The translations under genes and the position numbers were made by a program. From NCBI GenBank assembly GCA_037189645.1, contig JBBCIY010000004.1, positions 62,001-126,000 on the forward strand: a DNA stretch of 64,000 nucleotides, read 5' to 3'. Position 1 is the first letter of the stretch. Each line of letters begins with the position of its first letter. Below, piece by piece: positions 1 to 9,366 of this stretch. The stretch is from Taishania sp037189645. Lineage in GTDB: Bacteria; Bacteroidota; Bacteroidia; Flavobacteriales_D; Crocinitomicaceae. The notes below the pieces were generated by a model. That model saw nothing but the letters and a program-made list of their open reading frames with translations, did not search any database and was not told the origin of the DNA.

Positions 1-2121
1 ATCAGCCTCCTCTGGCTGGGATATGCTACGTATGACCGTGTAAACCAGGGGAAACAATACAGTCCTGAATACCTGTTCGGAAGCGAAGACGAATCATTAC
101 TTATCATCCTGAACCCGGCCCAGGCGCCAGTTGCCACCGGGCAATTCGGCATAGAGAACGAAGCAATAAGCGCCCTGATTGCCAACCTGAACCTGAACCT
201 GGTCGATGACATCTATGTTTCCAAAAAACGAGGACATGTTCTCATCAGGACAAAAGAAGTGATCAGCAGCGAGTCCGTCAGCGACCTGTTTATGGACCAA
301 TCGGGTATCAAAACAGGTAAAAGAGGCAGTATTTCGTATGGGAAGCTGGATGGAAAATATTCCAAGAACAATCTTTATTTCTGCTACGGATCGTTTGACC
401 TGAACAAACATCCCTGGGAGGGTTTGCATTTTGATAAAAACTGTGATGCCTCCATCATTGCATTTAAAAATAGCGGGCCATCAGTAACAGACGTGTACAT
501 CAAAGAAAACGGAGTGGTAGAATACCGATCTGCTGCCGGAGATGAATTTTTCGGCACAAAAGTAAACGATAAAGAAGTATTCGCTTCGATCGTTCCGGCT
601 TCCGTTCAGTCATACCAATTCTTCGAAACAGAGTATTTGCGCAACCAAGAGCCTGAGCTACTGGAAAGCCCGATGAACAACTGGCTGAAATACGGACTGG
701 TGCATGTTGTAATCAACAATCAGGAAGCGATCATTACAGATTACATCGAGGGACAGGAGCCCATCCAGGTGCTGTACGATTTCTATAAGAAAGAATCCAC
801 TGATGCGGAAAATGATTACTTTGAAAAAGCAAGGCTGACCCAATTGCTGAAAGAATCGAACGGACTGTATGTGTACCAGGTAGATGACTTTGTGGTGATC
901 TCCGGGAACCGCGCCGTATGCGAAACCATTATCGGGGACTATAAGCTGGGAAACACGCTGGCGCAAAACGCGGAAAAATCACATGAAATTTACGGGAAAC
1001 TTCCTCAAAAGGTCAATTTCAGAAAGGTCAGCAAAACAGAAAAAACAGCGGTTTCGGTGTATGACAATGTGCTGCTATCCACCATTGTGGGAGGAGCCTC
1101 ACAAACAACCTCCGCAACTGAAGGAACCAGCACGTCAACGACCGCCTCATTTGTGATCGGAAGCATTGTTAAAGATATCCTGGTGGTTGATGAGCATCAT
1201 TTCTTTGTTACTACTAACGACAACAAGGTGATTTTCTTTGAAAAAGGGAAAAAGAAATGGGAGCAGGTCCTGGACGGAAGCATGATCGGGGATGCTGCGA
1301 TCATCGATATTTATGCCAATGAAAAGACACAATTGCTTGTTTCCGCCAGTAAGAAGGTATACGTGCTGGATATCAACGGTAATCAGCCCAATGGGTTCCC
1401 GATCGACCTGGATGACCAGGCAAACATCCAGACACCTTTGTTCTATCGCTGGAAAGGAAACGGATTCTTTGTACTGGCCGGGAAAAACGGAAGGTTGTTA
1501 CAGTACGATAACCAGGGGCGGGAGCTGGCCATTATCCGCACACAGCTGAACGAGATCGAGCAGCCTCCTGTCGTGTGGGTAAGCGCGAACAAGCCATTCA
1601 TCGGCATCTATGGAAACGGACGCTTTGAGATGATCCAGGCAGAAAGCAGGAAGCCGCTCCGGATCTTTGATGCAAAAGACATCACAACGACCTTAAAGTT
1701 ACCGAACGAGGTAAAATTATTCGGGGTAAGCAATAACCAGCTGGTCTCATTTGACCAAAAGGGAGGGATCACCCGGTACGAAAAATTCATCAACGGGAAA
1801 CTGATCCCGACACTTTACCCGGATAAAGGAATAGTGGTGAAGGACCAGCAGCAGCTGAAACTGTTCAATTCGGGAGGAATCCAATGGGGAACAATCAAGC
1901 TGCCATTCTCAGATGTTTCGGACGTGCAGCTGTTCTCTACTGCAAACGGTGCCACGATCATCGCTACCATTGACGCTTTGGAAAACAGGGTCTATTTGTG
2001 GAAATCCAATGGGGAGATGTACCACAAACAGCAATGGGACGGAAGTAAAATCGTCCGGTACCACAATGGATATTTGTTTACGGTAGTGGATAACCTGGTT
2101 GTGAGGTATGCATTGAAGTGA
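1..2121 (+). CDS. 5'-truncated membrane-anchored beta-propeller-like protein
   Basis: The reading frame is open from the first base of the window, so the true start lies upstream; 706 residues are visible. The first residues (ISLLWLGYATYDRV) look like the end of an N-terminal membrane segment or signal anchor, which suggests that only a short part is missing. The C-terminal two thirds (from about residue 380) show recurring short beta-rich blocks with hydrophobic-hydrophobic-aspartate patterns (for example KDILVVDEHHFFVTTNDNK and LLVSASKKVYVLDING), as in PQQ/WD40-like propellers. A threonine/serine-rich linker (about residues 362-382) separates the two halves. No catalytic motif was recognised. 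It converges on the lipase gene 15 bp downstream. Probably an envelope protein; function unknown. Confidence 0.75.
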   Translation: MSLLWLGYATYDRVNQGKQYSPEYLFGSEDESLLIILNPAQAPVATGQFGIENEAISALIANLNLNLVDDIYVSKKRGHVLIRTKEVISSESVSDLFMDQSGIKTGKRGSISYGKLDGKYSKNNLYFCYGSFDLNKHPWEGLHFDKNCDASIIAFKNSGPSVTDVYIKENGVVEYRSAAGDEFFGTKVNDKEVFASIVPASVQSYQFFETEYLRNQEPELLESPMNNWLKYGLVHVVINNQEAIITDYIEGQEPIQVLYDFYKKESTDAENDYFEKARLTQLLKESNGLYVYQVDDFVVISGNRAVCETIIGDYKLGNTLAQNAEKSHEIYGKLPQKVNFRKVSKTEKTAVSVYDNVLLSTIVGGASQTTSATEGTSTSTTASFVIGSIVKDILVVDEHHFFVTTNDNKVIFFEKGKKKWEQVLDGSMIGDAAIIDIYANEKTQLLVSASKKVYVLDINGNQPNGFPIDLDDQANIQTPLFYRWKGNGFFVLAGKNGRLLQYDNQGRELAIIRTQLNEIEQPPVVWVSANKPFIGIYGNGRFEMIQAESRKPLRIFDAKDITTTLKLPNEVKLFGVSNNQLVSFDQKGGITRYEKFINGKLIPTLYPDKGIVVKDQQQLKLFNSGGIQWGTIKLPFSDVSDVQLFSTANGATIIATIDALENRVYLWKSNGEMYHKQQWDGSKIVRYHNGYLFTVVDNLVVRYALK

Positions 2122-2136
2122 TCTTTATTGACCCTT

Positions 2137-3252
2137 CTATAAAGATCCCAATCCTTCGTATTGCCGCCTCAGTAAAAACCGATAGGATTGTATTCCGTGG
2201 TGATAGTACTTTCCGTCATTCACTTTGAAGAATTCGAAATAGCTGTCATCCGGAACAAATGAAATCGGGACGCCGGGCCTCAGGAAATAAGTGGAATTCA
2301 CAGGAGCGGGCAATTGCAGTGCAGGGACCATTCCGTTAATGAATCTCCCCACGTATTTTCCCAGGTATTTCTGGTAGCTTTTGGCAGATTTAACCGCTTT
2401 CTTATCCATTTTATTGTATGCGCTTGTCAAGAACATTCGTTTGATCAACGGCTGCTTCTTCAATCCTTTCTTTGCTTCAACCAGCGGATTCGGCTCATTC
2501 ATATCGGGAGCCAGCTGCTGTGTGGTGAACGGCATTTCAGGTACGGGATCTTTTGAGTTGGTTACGCTGAACGCCCATTCTGAACGCATGATGTGATCAT
2601 AATCGTACACGAAATACATATTTCCCATTTTCGGGGAAGCAGTTGCGTATGCTTTTACCCCGATTCCCGGGTAAACACCGTCTTTTTCCAGGTAATAGAG
2701 CCACGCGCTGGCATAATACACCAACGCACCTCCCTGGCTGTGGCCGGCAACCAGGTAGTTCCTGTAACCTGATCTGTACAACGAATCTATTTTAGGGCGT
2801 GCATCATTAGCAATGTAAGCAAATCCCGCTAAAAACCCCGCGTGGACAGCGGCCTGTTCATGCTCTGCTACTTTGTAGTCAAACGATTCGGTTTCCGACA
2901 GGATCACTTTTCCTTTTGCCGGTATCATCGCGCAATAAAAATCTGCCAGCAGGGATTTCGGGTCGCCTGTCGTTCCACGAAGCATCAGCACAACGGTAGA
3001 ATCTGAGCGAATCCACAGATCCCACAGATTATCCAGTCCCATTGACGATGAACGATAAATAAAGCGGTATTCCGACAAGGAAACGGAGTCGGCAAATTTC
3101 TCCACCGGAACCCTGTTCATAAATGCATCATTCAACAGGAGCATTTCGTCACATTCACGGGGAATGAACCCGGGAGAGAATTGGTAGGGTAATTGTGCTG
3201 ATGTAATTTGCGTAAGGAACAAAAAAATCAACGGTAATAACTTATTTCTCAC
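2137..3252 (-). CDS. Secreted class 3-type lipase/esterase
   Basis: A 371-residue protein with a Sec signal peptide (MRNKLLPLIFLFLTQITSA, then Gln). The nucleophile elbow GHSQGG (Ser172) is followed by a long helix, and the order Ser172, Asp235 (in NSKDPVP) and a C-terminal His351/352 (YYHHG) matches the triad of fungal-type class 3 lipases. LRGTTGD near residue 93 resembles the oxyanion-loop region of that family. The start is GTG: the same frame meets a TGA two codons upstream and the signal peptide begins exactly at this codon. The likely role is extracellular or periplasmic ester hydrolysis; the substrate cannot be told from sequence. It is divergent from the lectin gene, with a 201-bp AT-rich region between them. 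Confidence 0.8.
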   Translation of the reverse strand: MRNKLLPLIFLFLTQITSAQLPYQFSPGFIPRECDEMLLLNDAFMNRVPVEKFADSVSLSEYRFIYRSSSMGLDNLWDLWIRSDSTVVLMLRGTTGDPKSLLADFYCAMIPAKGKVILSETESFDYKVAEHEQAAVHAGFLAGFAYIANDARPKIDSLYRSGYRNYLVAGHSQGGALVYYASAWLYYLEKDGVYPGIGVKAYATASPKMGNMYFVYDYDHIMRSEWAFSVTNSKDPVPEMPFTTQQLAPDMNEPNPLVEAKKGLKKQPLIKRMFLTSAYNKMDKKAVKSAKSYQKYLGKYVGRFINGMVPALQLPAPVNSTYFLRPGVPISFVPDDSYFEFFKVNDGKYYHHGIQSYRFLLRRQYEGLGSL

Positions 3253-3453
3253 TTGTCAATCTGTTTTTATAACTATAGAAAATTAAAAATATTAATCATT
3301 GTGTGCAATGATTTTATAAAATTAAAAATTAAACCTTATGGGTGAAGCGTATAATTACCCTGTTGTAAATCCCGGTATATATACTCTTTTTTCCTGCTAG
3401 TATCTGCTCTATTATTGTCATAATTATTAACACACATTTAAACTTACTTATTT

Positions 3454-3825
3454 ATGAGTTATTCTGTAATTACATTTGGAGGAAAAGGTGGAGATCAGTT
3501 TCCTATGAATGCCCCTCTTAAGTCTATTGGTCTAAGGGGAGGAAAGTATGTAGATCAGATTCAAATCAACGGTAATTCCTACGGGGGTGGCGGAGGAGCT
3601 GAAGTTCCCACGATTACACTAAGCGAAGGAGAATTTATCAACAAAGTTGATATCCGGTCAGGATCCTACATTGATTATTTAAAATTGACAACAAATAAAG
3701 GTCAGACAATTGAAATCGGTGGCGGTGGCGGAACCCCCTCTTCCATTCATGGTAAAATAATTGCTTTATCCGGCCGGTCTGGAAAATATGTTGACAATCT
3801 TCAATTTTTGATTTCCAACGAATAA
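3454..3825 (+). CDS. Single-domain jacalin-like lectin
   Basis: A 123-residue protein that is almost entirely one jacalin-like beta-prism domain. It opens with FGGKGGDQF, the typical GG.GG start of jacalin folds. Three similar glycine-rich blocks follow (SIGLRGGKYVDQIQI, KVDIRSGSYIDYLKL, IIALSGRSGKYVDNLQF), giving the threefold pseudo-symmetry of the beta-prism, and two GGGGG loops lie between them. There is no signal peptide and no attached enzyme domain. Jacalin folds bind sugars, but whether this one does is inferred. It stands alone, with a strong hairpin terminator 24 bp after the stop. Alternatives are a stand-alone surface adhesin or a toxin-like pore protein exported without a classical signal. 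Confidence 0.75.
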   Translation: MSYSVITFGGKGGDQFPMNAPLKSIGLRGGKYVDQIQINGNSYGGGGGAEVPTITLSEGEFINKVDIRSGSYIDYLKLTTNKGQTIEIGGGGGTPSSIHGKIIALSGRSGKYVDNLQFLISNE

Positions 3826-3849
3826 ACAGTAAAGCTGTTGATGTAATAC

Positions 3850-3887
3850 CCCTGTAATTTGCTAAGAAATTACAGGGTATTTTTTAT
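3850..3887. terminator. Hairpin terminator between the lectin gene and rnr
   Basis: An 11-bp perfect stem (CCCTGTAATTT / AAATTACAGGG) with a 6-nt loop is followed by a T-rich tract on the plus strand. It ends the lectin transcript. The T tract overlaps the stop codon of the convergent RNase R gene. Confidence 0.8.
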
Positions 3888-6043
3888 TCTGCCAATTCCA
3901 GATCGATTTGTCGTTTTCTTGGTGAAACTTCAAAAATACGGACCTTCACACGGTCACCAAAATTGTATTCCTTCTTGTATTTATGCCCGATGATCCTGAA
4001 TTTTTCCGCGTCGAAGTAATACCGGTCGCCCGGGATCTGGCTCATCGGAACCATTCCTTCGCACTGGTTTTCATCCATCCGGACATACATTCCCTGCTCT
4101 GCGATTCCTGAAACCGTTCCTTCAAATTCTTCCCCGATCTTATCCAGAACGAATATCGTCTGGAAATACTTGGTCGATTCCCGTTCCGCTTCTGCGGCTT
4201 TTCGTTCATTGCGTGAAATCCGCTTGCATACATCGTCCAGCGCGCTTCCGTACACGTGCTTCTTATGTGTCAGCTCCTCGAAGAGGATCCGGTGAACGAT
4301 CAAATCGGCATAACGGCGGATCGGCGAGGTGAAATGCGTGTAGTATTCAAATGCCAGCCCATAGTGGCCGATATTTTCCGTTTCATACGTTGCTTTTGCC
4401 ATCGAACGGATCGCCATGGACTGGATAATCGAATATTCATTTTTGTAACGAATGTCATTCAGCAACGCATTAATGGCTTTTGAAACCGTTTTCAGGTCAC
4501 TCGATTGCAGGTCGTAACCAAATTTATCGATGAACAGCTTGAACAATTCAATCTTTGCCAGGTCCGGCTCATCATGCACCCGATAAACAAAAGGGATCGG
4601 ATCCCTGTCCTTTGAAGGTTTCCCGATGAATTCAGCTACGTGACGGTTGGCAAGCAGCATAAATTCCTCGATCAGCTTGTGCGCATCCTTTGAGGTTTTT
4701 ATGACTACCTCTACCGGATTTTTGTCTTCGTCCAGCTTGAACCGCATTTCTTCCGATTCAATGTTCAATGCTCCCTTTTTCAGGCGCTTTCCCCTGTACA
4801 CTTTCGCAATTTTATCTAGGATGAGGATTTCTTCCTTGAGCGCGTCGTCTTTCCCTTCAATGATTTCCTGTGCTTCTTCGTACGTAAATCTCCGGTCAGA
4901 ATGGATCACTGTTTTTCCGAACCAGACGTCTTTGATATTCCCGCTTTCATCCATTTTAAAAACAACGGAAAAGCTGTACTTATCTTCATTCGGGCGCAAA
5001 GAGCAGGCGAAATTCGATAGTTGTTCCGGCAGCATCGGCACCACTCTGTCCACCAGGTAAACGGAATTGGAACGATGCAATGCCTCCTTGTCCATCGGTG
5101 AACCCGGCCGAACGTAGTGGCTGACATCCGCAATGTGCACACCTATTTCCAGGTCGCCGTTTTCCAGGCGGAGGAAAGACAAGGCATCGTCAAAATCCTT
5201 CGCATCAAACGGGTCAATGGTAAATGTGAGGATATCACGCATATCCCTGCGTCTTTTTATTTCGTCTTCGTCCAGGTCCATCGTTACCTGTTCCGCCTCA
5301 GCAATCACTTCCTGTGGAAACACATAATCGATCCCCTGGTTAACCAGGATGGAGATCATCTCCGTATCATTGGCCGTCCGCTGACCTAACCGTTCCACAA
5401 CCTCTCCATAGGGGCTTGCCGCCGATTCAGGCCAGACGGTAATTTTCACCAATACTTTTTCTCCGTTCTTCGCTCCGTTCAGTTTTTCCTTCGGAATGAA
5501 AATATCCGTTCCGATCCGCTGGTTGTCGGGAACTAAAAATGCAAATGTATCGTGCAGCTGGATCGTTCCTACAAAATGTGTCCGCTCACGCTCAATTACC
5601 TCAACGACCTCACCTTCCACACGGGTTTTTCCAAAGCGAAGCACACGTACTTTCACCAGGTCGCCGCCAATTGCTTTCCCGATGTTCTTCGGGTCGATAT
5701 AAATATCCCGCTCCTGTCCGTCCACTTTGACAAATCCTGCTCCTCTGTTGTTCAGGTCCAGGTAGCCTTCCAGGAAGGAAGTGATTTTATTCAGTGTATA
5801 TGTGCCGTGGCTCACCTGTTTTAAAAATCCCTGTTCAGCCAGTTCCTGTAAAACGGAATAAGCCAATTGCCTGAGCGCTCCTTCACGCAGATCAAGCAAC
5901 GTACACACCTGGCGGTGTGTCAGCTCACTTTCCTCATTCTTTTCAAATAATTTGCGAATGAGTACCGTAAGGCTGCCTTTCACATTATTTTTCTTTTTTC
6001 CTTTCTTATTTTTATCTTTTTTTTCCTTCTTTCTGTGACTCAT
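3884..6043 (-). CDS. rnr: Ribonuclease R (RNase II/VacB family exoribonuclease)
   Basis: A 719-residue 3'-to-5' exoribonuclease that degrades structured RNA processively. Order of parts: a lysine-rich N-terminal tail (residues 1-25), a winged-helix-like N-terminal domain (to about 90), cold-shock domains (about 90-230), the RNB catalytic domain with the acidic metal cluster DPFDAKDFDDA (about 277-287) and the HYGLAFEYYTHFTSPIRRYADL signature, and a C-terminal S1 RNA-binding domain (about 635-719, ending KRQIDLELAE). Length is normal for Bacteroidota RNase R. The start is the ATG preceding SHRKKEKK. It is a monocistronic minus-strand gene that converges on the lectin gene. Confidence 0.95.
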   Translation of the reverse strand: MSHRKKEKKDKNKKGKKKNNVKGSLTVLIRKLFEKNEESELTHRQVCTLLDLREGALRQLAYSVLQELAEQGFLKQVSHGTYTLNKITSFLEGYLDLNNRGAGFVKVDGQERDIYIDPKNIGKAIGGDLVKVRVLRFGKTRVEGEVVEVIERERTHFVGTIQLHDTFAFLVPDNQRIGTDIFIPKEKLNGAKNGEKVLVKITVWPESAASPYGEVVERLGQRTANDTEMISILVNQGIDYVFPQEVIAEAEQVTMDLDEDEIKRRRDMRDILTFTIDPFDAKDFDDALSFLRLENGDLEIGVHIADVSHYVRPGSPMDKEALHRSNSVYLVDRVVPMLPEQLSNFACSLRPNEDKYSFSVVFKMDESGNIKDVWFGKTVIHSDRRFTYEEAQEIIEGKDDALKEEILILDKIAKVYRGKRLKKGALNIESEEMRFKLDEDKNPVEVVIKTSKDAHKLIEEFMLLANRHVAEFIGKPSKDRDPIPFVYRVHDEPDLAKIELFKLFIDKFGYDLQSSDLKTVSKAINALLNDIRYKNEYSIIQSMAIRSMAKATYETENIGHYGLAFEYYTHFTSPIRRYADLIVHRILFEELTHKKHVYGSALDDVCKRISRNERKAAEAERESTKYFQTIFVLDKIGEEFEGTVSGIAEQGMYVRMDENQCEGMVPMSQIPGDRYYFDAEKFRIIGHKYKKEYNFGDRVKVRIFEVSPRKRQIDLELAE

Positions 6044-6286
6044 ATTGCTAAATTACATTCTTTCATTGGTTTTGGCGTTAATTTGAGGTTATTTATTTCC
6101 AGCCGGCCCAACTCTACGCAGCGAAGCGATACGGGGCAAACTGCAAACGGAAACGAGTGGAAAAAGGATGTATGAACAGGGTTGATGGAGACATTCGCTC
6201 CGTTCCGGAATGACAATTTGTACCAATGGCACAGCTATTTTCCTCCCTATTTTGTATTTTAGTCGTTTACAAATTCATCCGGACAC

Positions 6287-7225
6287 ATGGAGAAATCAGG
6301 TTATTTGCTAAGCATTACAAAAGAAGAAACCGAACACAAGTTGTTTTATACCTTATTTGAACCGGAAAATCAACCGGTAAAAGCAACACTGCTTGTACTA
6401 CACGGGATGCAGGAACACTGCGGAAGATATGCTGATTTCGCCCGGTTTATGAACAGGAATGGGTTTGCAGTATTGACCTATGACCACACCGGACACGGAA
6501 AAACAGCCCGATCCAACGAAGACCTGGGATTTTTCTTAGGTAAGAACCCGCGTGAACAAGTTGTCATTGATGCGGAAAATATGGCTGCTTACCTGGAGCA
6601 TAAATTTCCCGCCGTTCCGCATTTTGTTTTGGGTCATTCCATGGGGTCATTTATTACCAGATGCTTACTTCAAGTTTCACATCAGCAATTTGACGGAGCA
6701 ATCATTGTAGGAACAGGTGGAAAAATCAAGGGGATAAAAATAGGTAAAGCAATCATTTCCGTTCTGAATAAGATCGCTCCCCGGTATAAAAGTTCCTTTA
6801 TCAACAATGCTTTTGCAAAAGTAAGTAACAGCAAGTTCAAAAAAGAAGAAAATTACAACAATACCAACTGGCTGAGTGTGAACAAGGAAAACAGGCAGGC
6901 ATTCCTGGATGATGGGCTGTGCGGTGTTCCGTTTTCGTACAACGGATTTCACACGCTTATTTCCCTGAATATCGATGCTACCAAACGGGACTGGGCGAAA
7001 GGAATCATGAGAAAATTCCCAATGTTGTTCCTGAGCGGGGAAGACGACCCGATCGGTGATTTCAGTAAAGGTGTTCTGCAAACAGTCGGAAACCTGAAAA
7101 AAGACGGGTTCCAGGATGTGAGCGTGAAAATTTACCCGGGTATGCGCCATGAAATCTTGAATGAAACAATTAAAGAAGAAGTATTCAATGATGTGGTCAA
7201 CTGGATTTCAGATCATTTAAAATAA
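6287..7225 (+). CDS. Alpha/beta hydrolase, monoacylglycerol lipase-like
   Basis: 312 residues. The family (Hydrolase_4 / serine aminopeptidase S33-like) is shown by the oxyanion motif VLHGMQEHCGRY (near residue 45), YDHTGHGKTA, the nucleophile elbow GHSMGS with Ser118, an Asp in SGEDDPIGDFS and a C-terminal His in YPGMRHEILNE. This is the layout of monoacylglycerol lipase-like and lysophospholipase-like enzymes. No signal peptide is seen, so it is probably cytoplasmic. The exact substrate (lysophospholipid or monoglyceride) is not determinable. It is followed 81 bp downstream by the aminotransferase gene on the same strand, but no link in function is evident. Confidence 0.85.
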   Translation: MEKSGYLLSITKEETEHKLFYTLFEPENQPVKATLLVLHGMQEHCGRYADFARFMNRNGFAVLTYDHTGHGKTARSNEDLGFFLGKNPREQVVIDAENMAAYLEHKFPAVPHFVLGHSMGSFITRCLLQVSHQQFDGAIIVGTGGKIKGIKIGKAIISVLNKIAPRYKSSFINNAFAKVSNSKFKKEENYNNTNWLSVNKENRQAFLDDGLCGVPFSYNGFHTLISLNIDATKRDWAKGIMRKFPMLFLSGEDDPIGDFSKGVLQTVGNLKKDGFQDVSVKIYPGMRHEILNETIKEEVFNDVVNWISDHLK

Positions 7226-7306
7226 CCGCGTCTGGCAATTATTCCATGCAAGCTTTACCTCTCTGCTGTCCAAAATTTTTATTTTCGTAACACAAACAAT
7301 TATCAC

Positions 7307-8437
7307 ATGTCAAAATTACCTGCTGTAGGCACAAGTATATTCAGCGTAATGTCCAGAATGGCGATGGAGCACAACGCGATTAATCTTTCCCAGGGATTCC
7401 CGAACTTCCCGATCGATGAAAAACTGACCGAGATCCACAGCCGTATTGTGCTGGAAGGAGCAAACAATCAATATTGCCCGATGGCAGGACACCCGCAGTT
7501 GCTGGACGGGTTGCAGCGCCTGATCCTGCAATCGTACGGAAGAACGGTGAACCCGGCAACGGAACTATTGGTTACGGCAGGCGCCACACAAGCCATTTTT
7601 ACCATCTTACAGGCGCTTGCAGACAAAGGTGATGAAGTGATCGTACTTGACCCCTGCTATGATTCATACGAGTCGGCAATTATACTGTCAGGGGCAAAAC
7701 CGGTACATGTTCCGTTAAATGAACAGTACCTGCCTGACTGGAATGCCATTGAGAAAGCTGTCACCCCCCAAACCCGTTTTATCCTGACCAACGACCCGCA
7801 CAATCCTTCGGGAAGAACCTGGTCGGAAAGCGATTATGAAGCATTGGAAACTCTGGTGGAGAAAAATCCGGAATTACTGGTGCTATCGGATGAAGTGTAC
7901 GAATACATCACTTTTGAGAAAAAACATATTTCCATCAATGAACGTCCGAAATTGCAGGAACGCGCGCTTTCTGTCAGCTCATTCGGAAAGACCTTTCACA
8001 TTACAGGCTGGAAAATCGGTTACATTGTTGCGCCACACTACCTGATGGATGAAATCAAGAAAGTACATCAGTTTTTGGTATTTTGTGTGAACAGCACCGC
8101 TCAGGCAACCTTGGCCGCCTACCTCAGTGAAGTGAACGTAAGGGAGTTGGGAGCATTCTACCAGCAAAAAAGAGATTTGTTTCAATCGTTGCTGAAAGAC
8201 AGCCGTTTTGAGCTGCTTCCTTCGGAAGGAACCTATTTTCAGCTGGCCAGCTACGCATCGATCAGCAATGAAGATGATGTCACATTTACAAAGCGCATCC
8301 TGACAGAGCATAAAGTAGCAACCATCCCTGTTTCTGTTTTTAATGATGACGGACGTGATTTAAAACACATTCGCTTTTGTTTTGCAAAGACGGATGAAAC
8401 GTTGATCCAGGCAGCGGAAAAGCTGAGGAAGATATAA
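7307..8437 (+). CDS. PLP-dependent aminotransferase, methionine/glutamine-type
   Basis: A 376-residue fold-type I class I/II aminotransferase of the YbdL / kynurenine aminotransferase-like group. Visible motifs are the N-terminal NLSQGFPNFP, the NDPHNPSGRTW cofactor loop, DEVYEYITF, and SFGKTFHITGWKIGY with the PLP Lys at residue 228. Family members transaminate methionine or aromatic 2-oxo acids, often with glutamine as donor, giving alpha-ketoglutaramate. The next gene encodes an omega-amidase-type nitrilase, which would hydrolyse that by-product, so the pair probably acts in methionine salvage or 2-oxo acid recycling (inference from gene order). Length is normal and the start ATG is clear. 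Confidence 0.88.
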   Translation: MSKLPAVGTSIFSVMSRMAMEHNAINLSQGFPNFPIDEKLTEIHSRIVLEGANNQYCPMAGHPQLLDGLQRLILQSYGRTVNPATELLVTAGATQAIFTILQALADKGDEVIVLDPCYDSYESAIILSGAKPVHVPLNEQYLPDWNAIEKAVTPQTRFILTNDPHNPSGRTWSESDYEALETLVEKNPELLVLSDEVYEYITFEKKHISINERPKLQERALSVSSFGKTFHITGWKIGYIVAPHYLMDEIKKVHQFLVFCVNSTAQATLAAYLSEVNVRELGAFYQQKRDLFQSLLKDSRFELLPSEGTYFQLASYASISNEDDVTFTKRILTEHKVATIPVSVFNDDGRDLKHIRFCFAKTDETLIQAAEKLRKI

Positions 8438-8446
8438 TTATTTTAC

Positions 8447-8509
8447 TTCTCGCAAAGGCGCAGTTGTTGTGCAAAAGTAATTTTCCGCGTCTCTGCGCCT
8501 TTGCGAGAA
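8447..8509. repeat. 17-bp perfect inverted repeat between the aminotransferase and omega-amidase genes
   Basis: TTCTCGCAAAGGCGCAG (8447-8463) and CTGCGCCTTTGCGAGAA (8493-8509) are exact reverse complements separated by 29 nt. It ends 14 bp before the amidase ATG. The motif resembles the widespread 'CTTTGCG(T/C)CTTTGCG' dispersed element seen in many bacterial intergenic regions. It could form a hairpin in mRNA and partly separate expression of the two genes. Confidence 0.8.
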
Positions 8510-8523
8510 ACAATAAAAAGAAC

Positions 8524-9300
8524 ATGAAAGATTTAACAATAACACTCGTACAGGCCGATCAAATCTGGGAAAATAAATCCGCCAACTTTCGAAATTATGA
8601 ACGGTTGCTGTCTGAGATTACAGCAACAGATCTAATCTTACTTCCTGAAATGTTCAACACCGGGTTTTCGATGAATGCTCAGGTACTGGCCGAACCATTC
8701 AACAATTCTCCTTCCGTCAGCTGGCTGAAAGAACTTTCCGTAAAGAAGAATGCGGCAATCTATACCTCACTGATCATTGAGGAAAATGGCAACTATTACA
8801 ACCGGGGAGTTTTCGTGGAACCCAATGGAGCACTTTCGGTCTATGATAAACGAAAAACCTTCGGATTAGCCGGAGAAGATAAAATCTATTCCAAAGGAGA
8901 AAAATCAGTTGTTGTAAATTACAACGGCTGGAAGATCCGTTTGCAGATCTGCTATGATTTGCGTTTTCCGGAAATTTCCCTGAATCAACACGAAAACGGA
9001 ATCCCTCAGTATGACGTGCTGCTGTATGTTGCCAACTGGCCGGAACGAAGGAATCACCACTGGCGCAGCTTACTCCCTGCAAGAGCGATTGAAAACCAAT
9101 GTTATTTAGCCGGCGTGAACCGGGTGGGTGCCGATCAGACTGGTTTAACTTATTCGGGCGACAGTTGTGTAATTGACCTGCTGGGCAACCGTTTAGCCGA
9201 TGTTGTACACGAAGAGAAGGCCGTCAGTGTGAAACTGTCATACGAGGAGCTTCAGAATTTAAGAGAAAAGCTGCCATTTCTGAAAGACCGGGAGATTTAA
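8524..9300 (+). CDS. Carbon-nitrogen hydrolase, omega-amidase (YafV/Nit2-like)
   Basis: 258 residues of the nitrilase superfamily. The catalytic triad is visible: Glu42 in LLPEMFNTGF, Lys109 in YDKRKTFG and Cys143 in LQICYDLRFPE. The LPEMFNTGFSMN signature is typical of the YafV/Nit2 branch, which hydrolyses alpha-ketoglutaramate or alpha-ketosuccinamate to the 2-oxo acid plus ammonia. The frame is open upstream to 8464 from a TTG, but that stretch is the inverted repeat. The ATG at 8524, giving MKDLTITLVQADQIW, matches the family N-terminus. It sits directly downstream of a transaminase expected to produce such amides. Confidence 0.88.
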   Translation: MKDLTITLVQADQIWENKSANFRNYERLLSEITATDLILLPEMFNTGFSMNAQVLAEPFNNSPSVSWLKELSVKKNAAIYTSLIIEENGNYYNRGVFVEPNGALSVYDKRKTFGLAGEDKIYSKGEKSVVVNYNGWKIRLQICYDLRFPEISLNQHENGIPQYDVLLYVANWPERRNHHWRSLLPARAIENQCYLAGVNRVGADQTGLTYSGDSCVIDLLGNRLADVVHEEKAVSVKLSYEELQNLREKLPFLKDREI

Positions 9301-9354
9301 AGATACATCCAGGCCGGCCGACCGAAACCGAAACCGAAACCAGTGATAAATTCA

Positions 9355-9362
9355 TACCTTTG
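9355..9362 (+). promoter_or_regulatory. -7 promoter box for dxr
   Basis: TACCTTTG matches the Bacteroidota -7 consensus TAnnTTTG and lies 4 nt before the dxr ATG, so the transcript would have almost no leader. A (CCGAAA)3 run lies just upstream. No clear -33 TTG was found. Confidence 0.5.
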
Positions 9363-9366
9363 TTCC

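Noticed and set aside
9320..9341. (CCGAAA)3 short tandem repeat before dxr
   Set aside because: Only three units and no link to a promoter spacing; probably chance.
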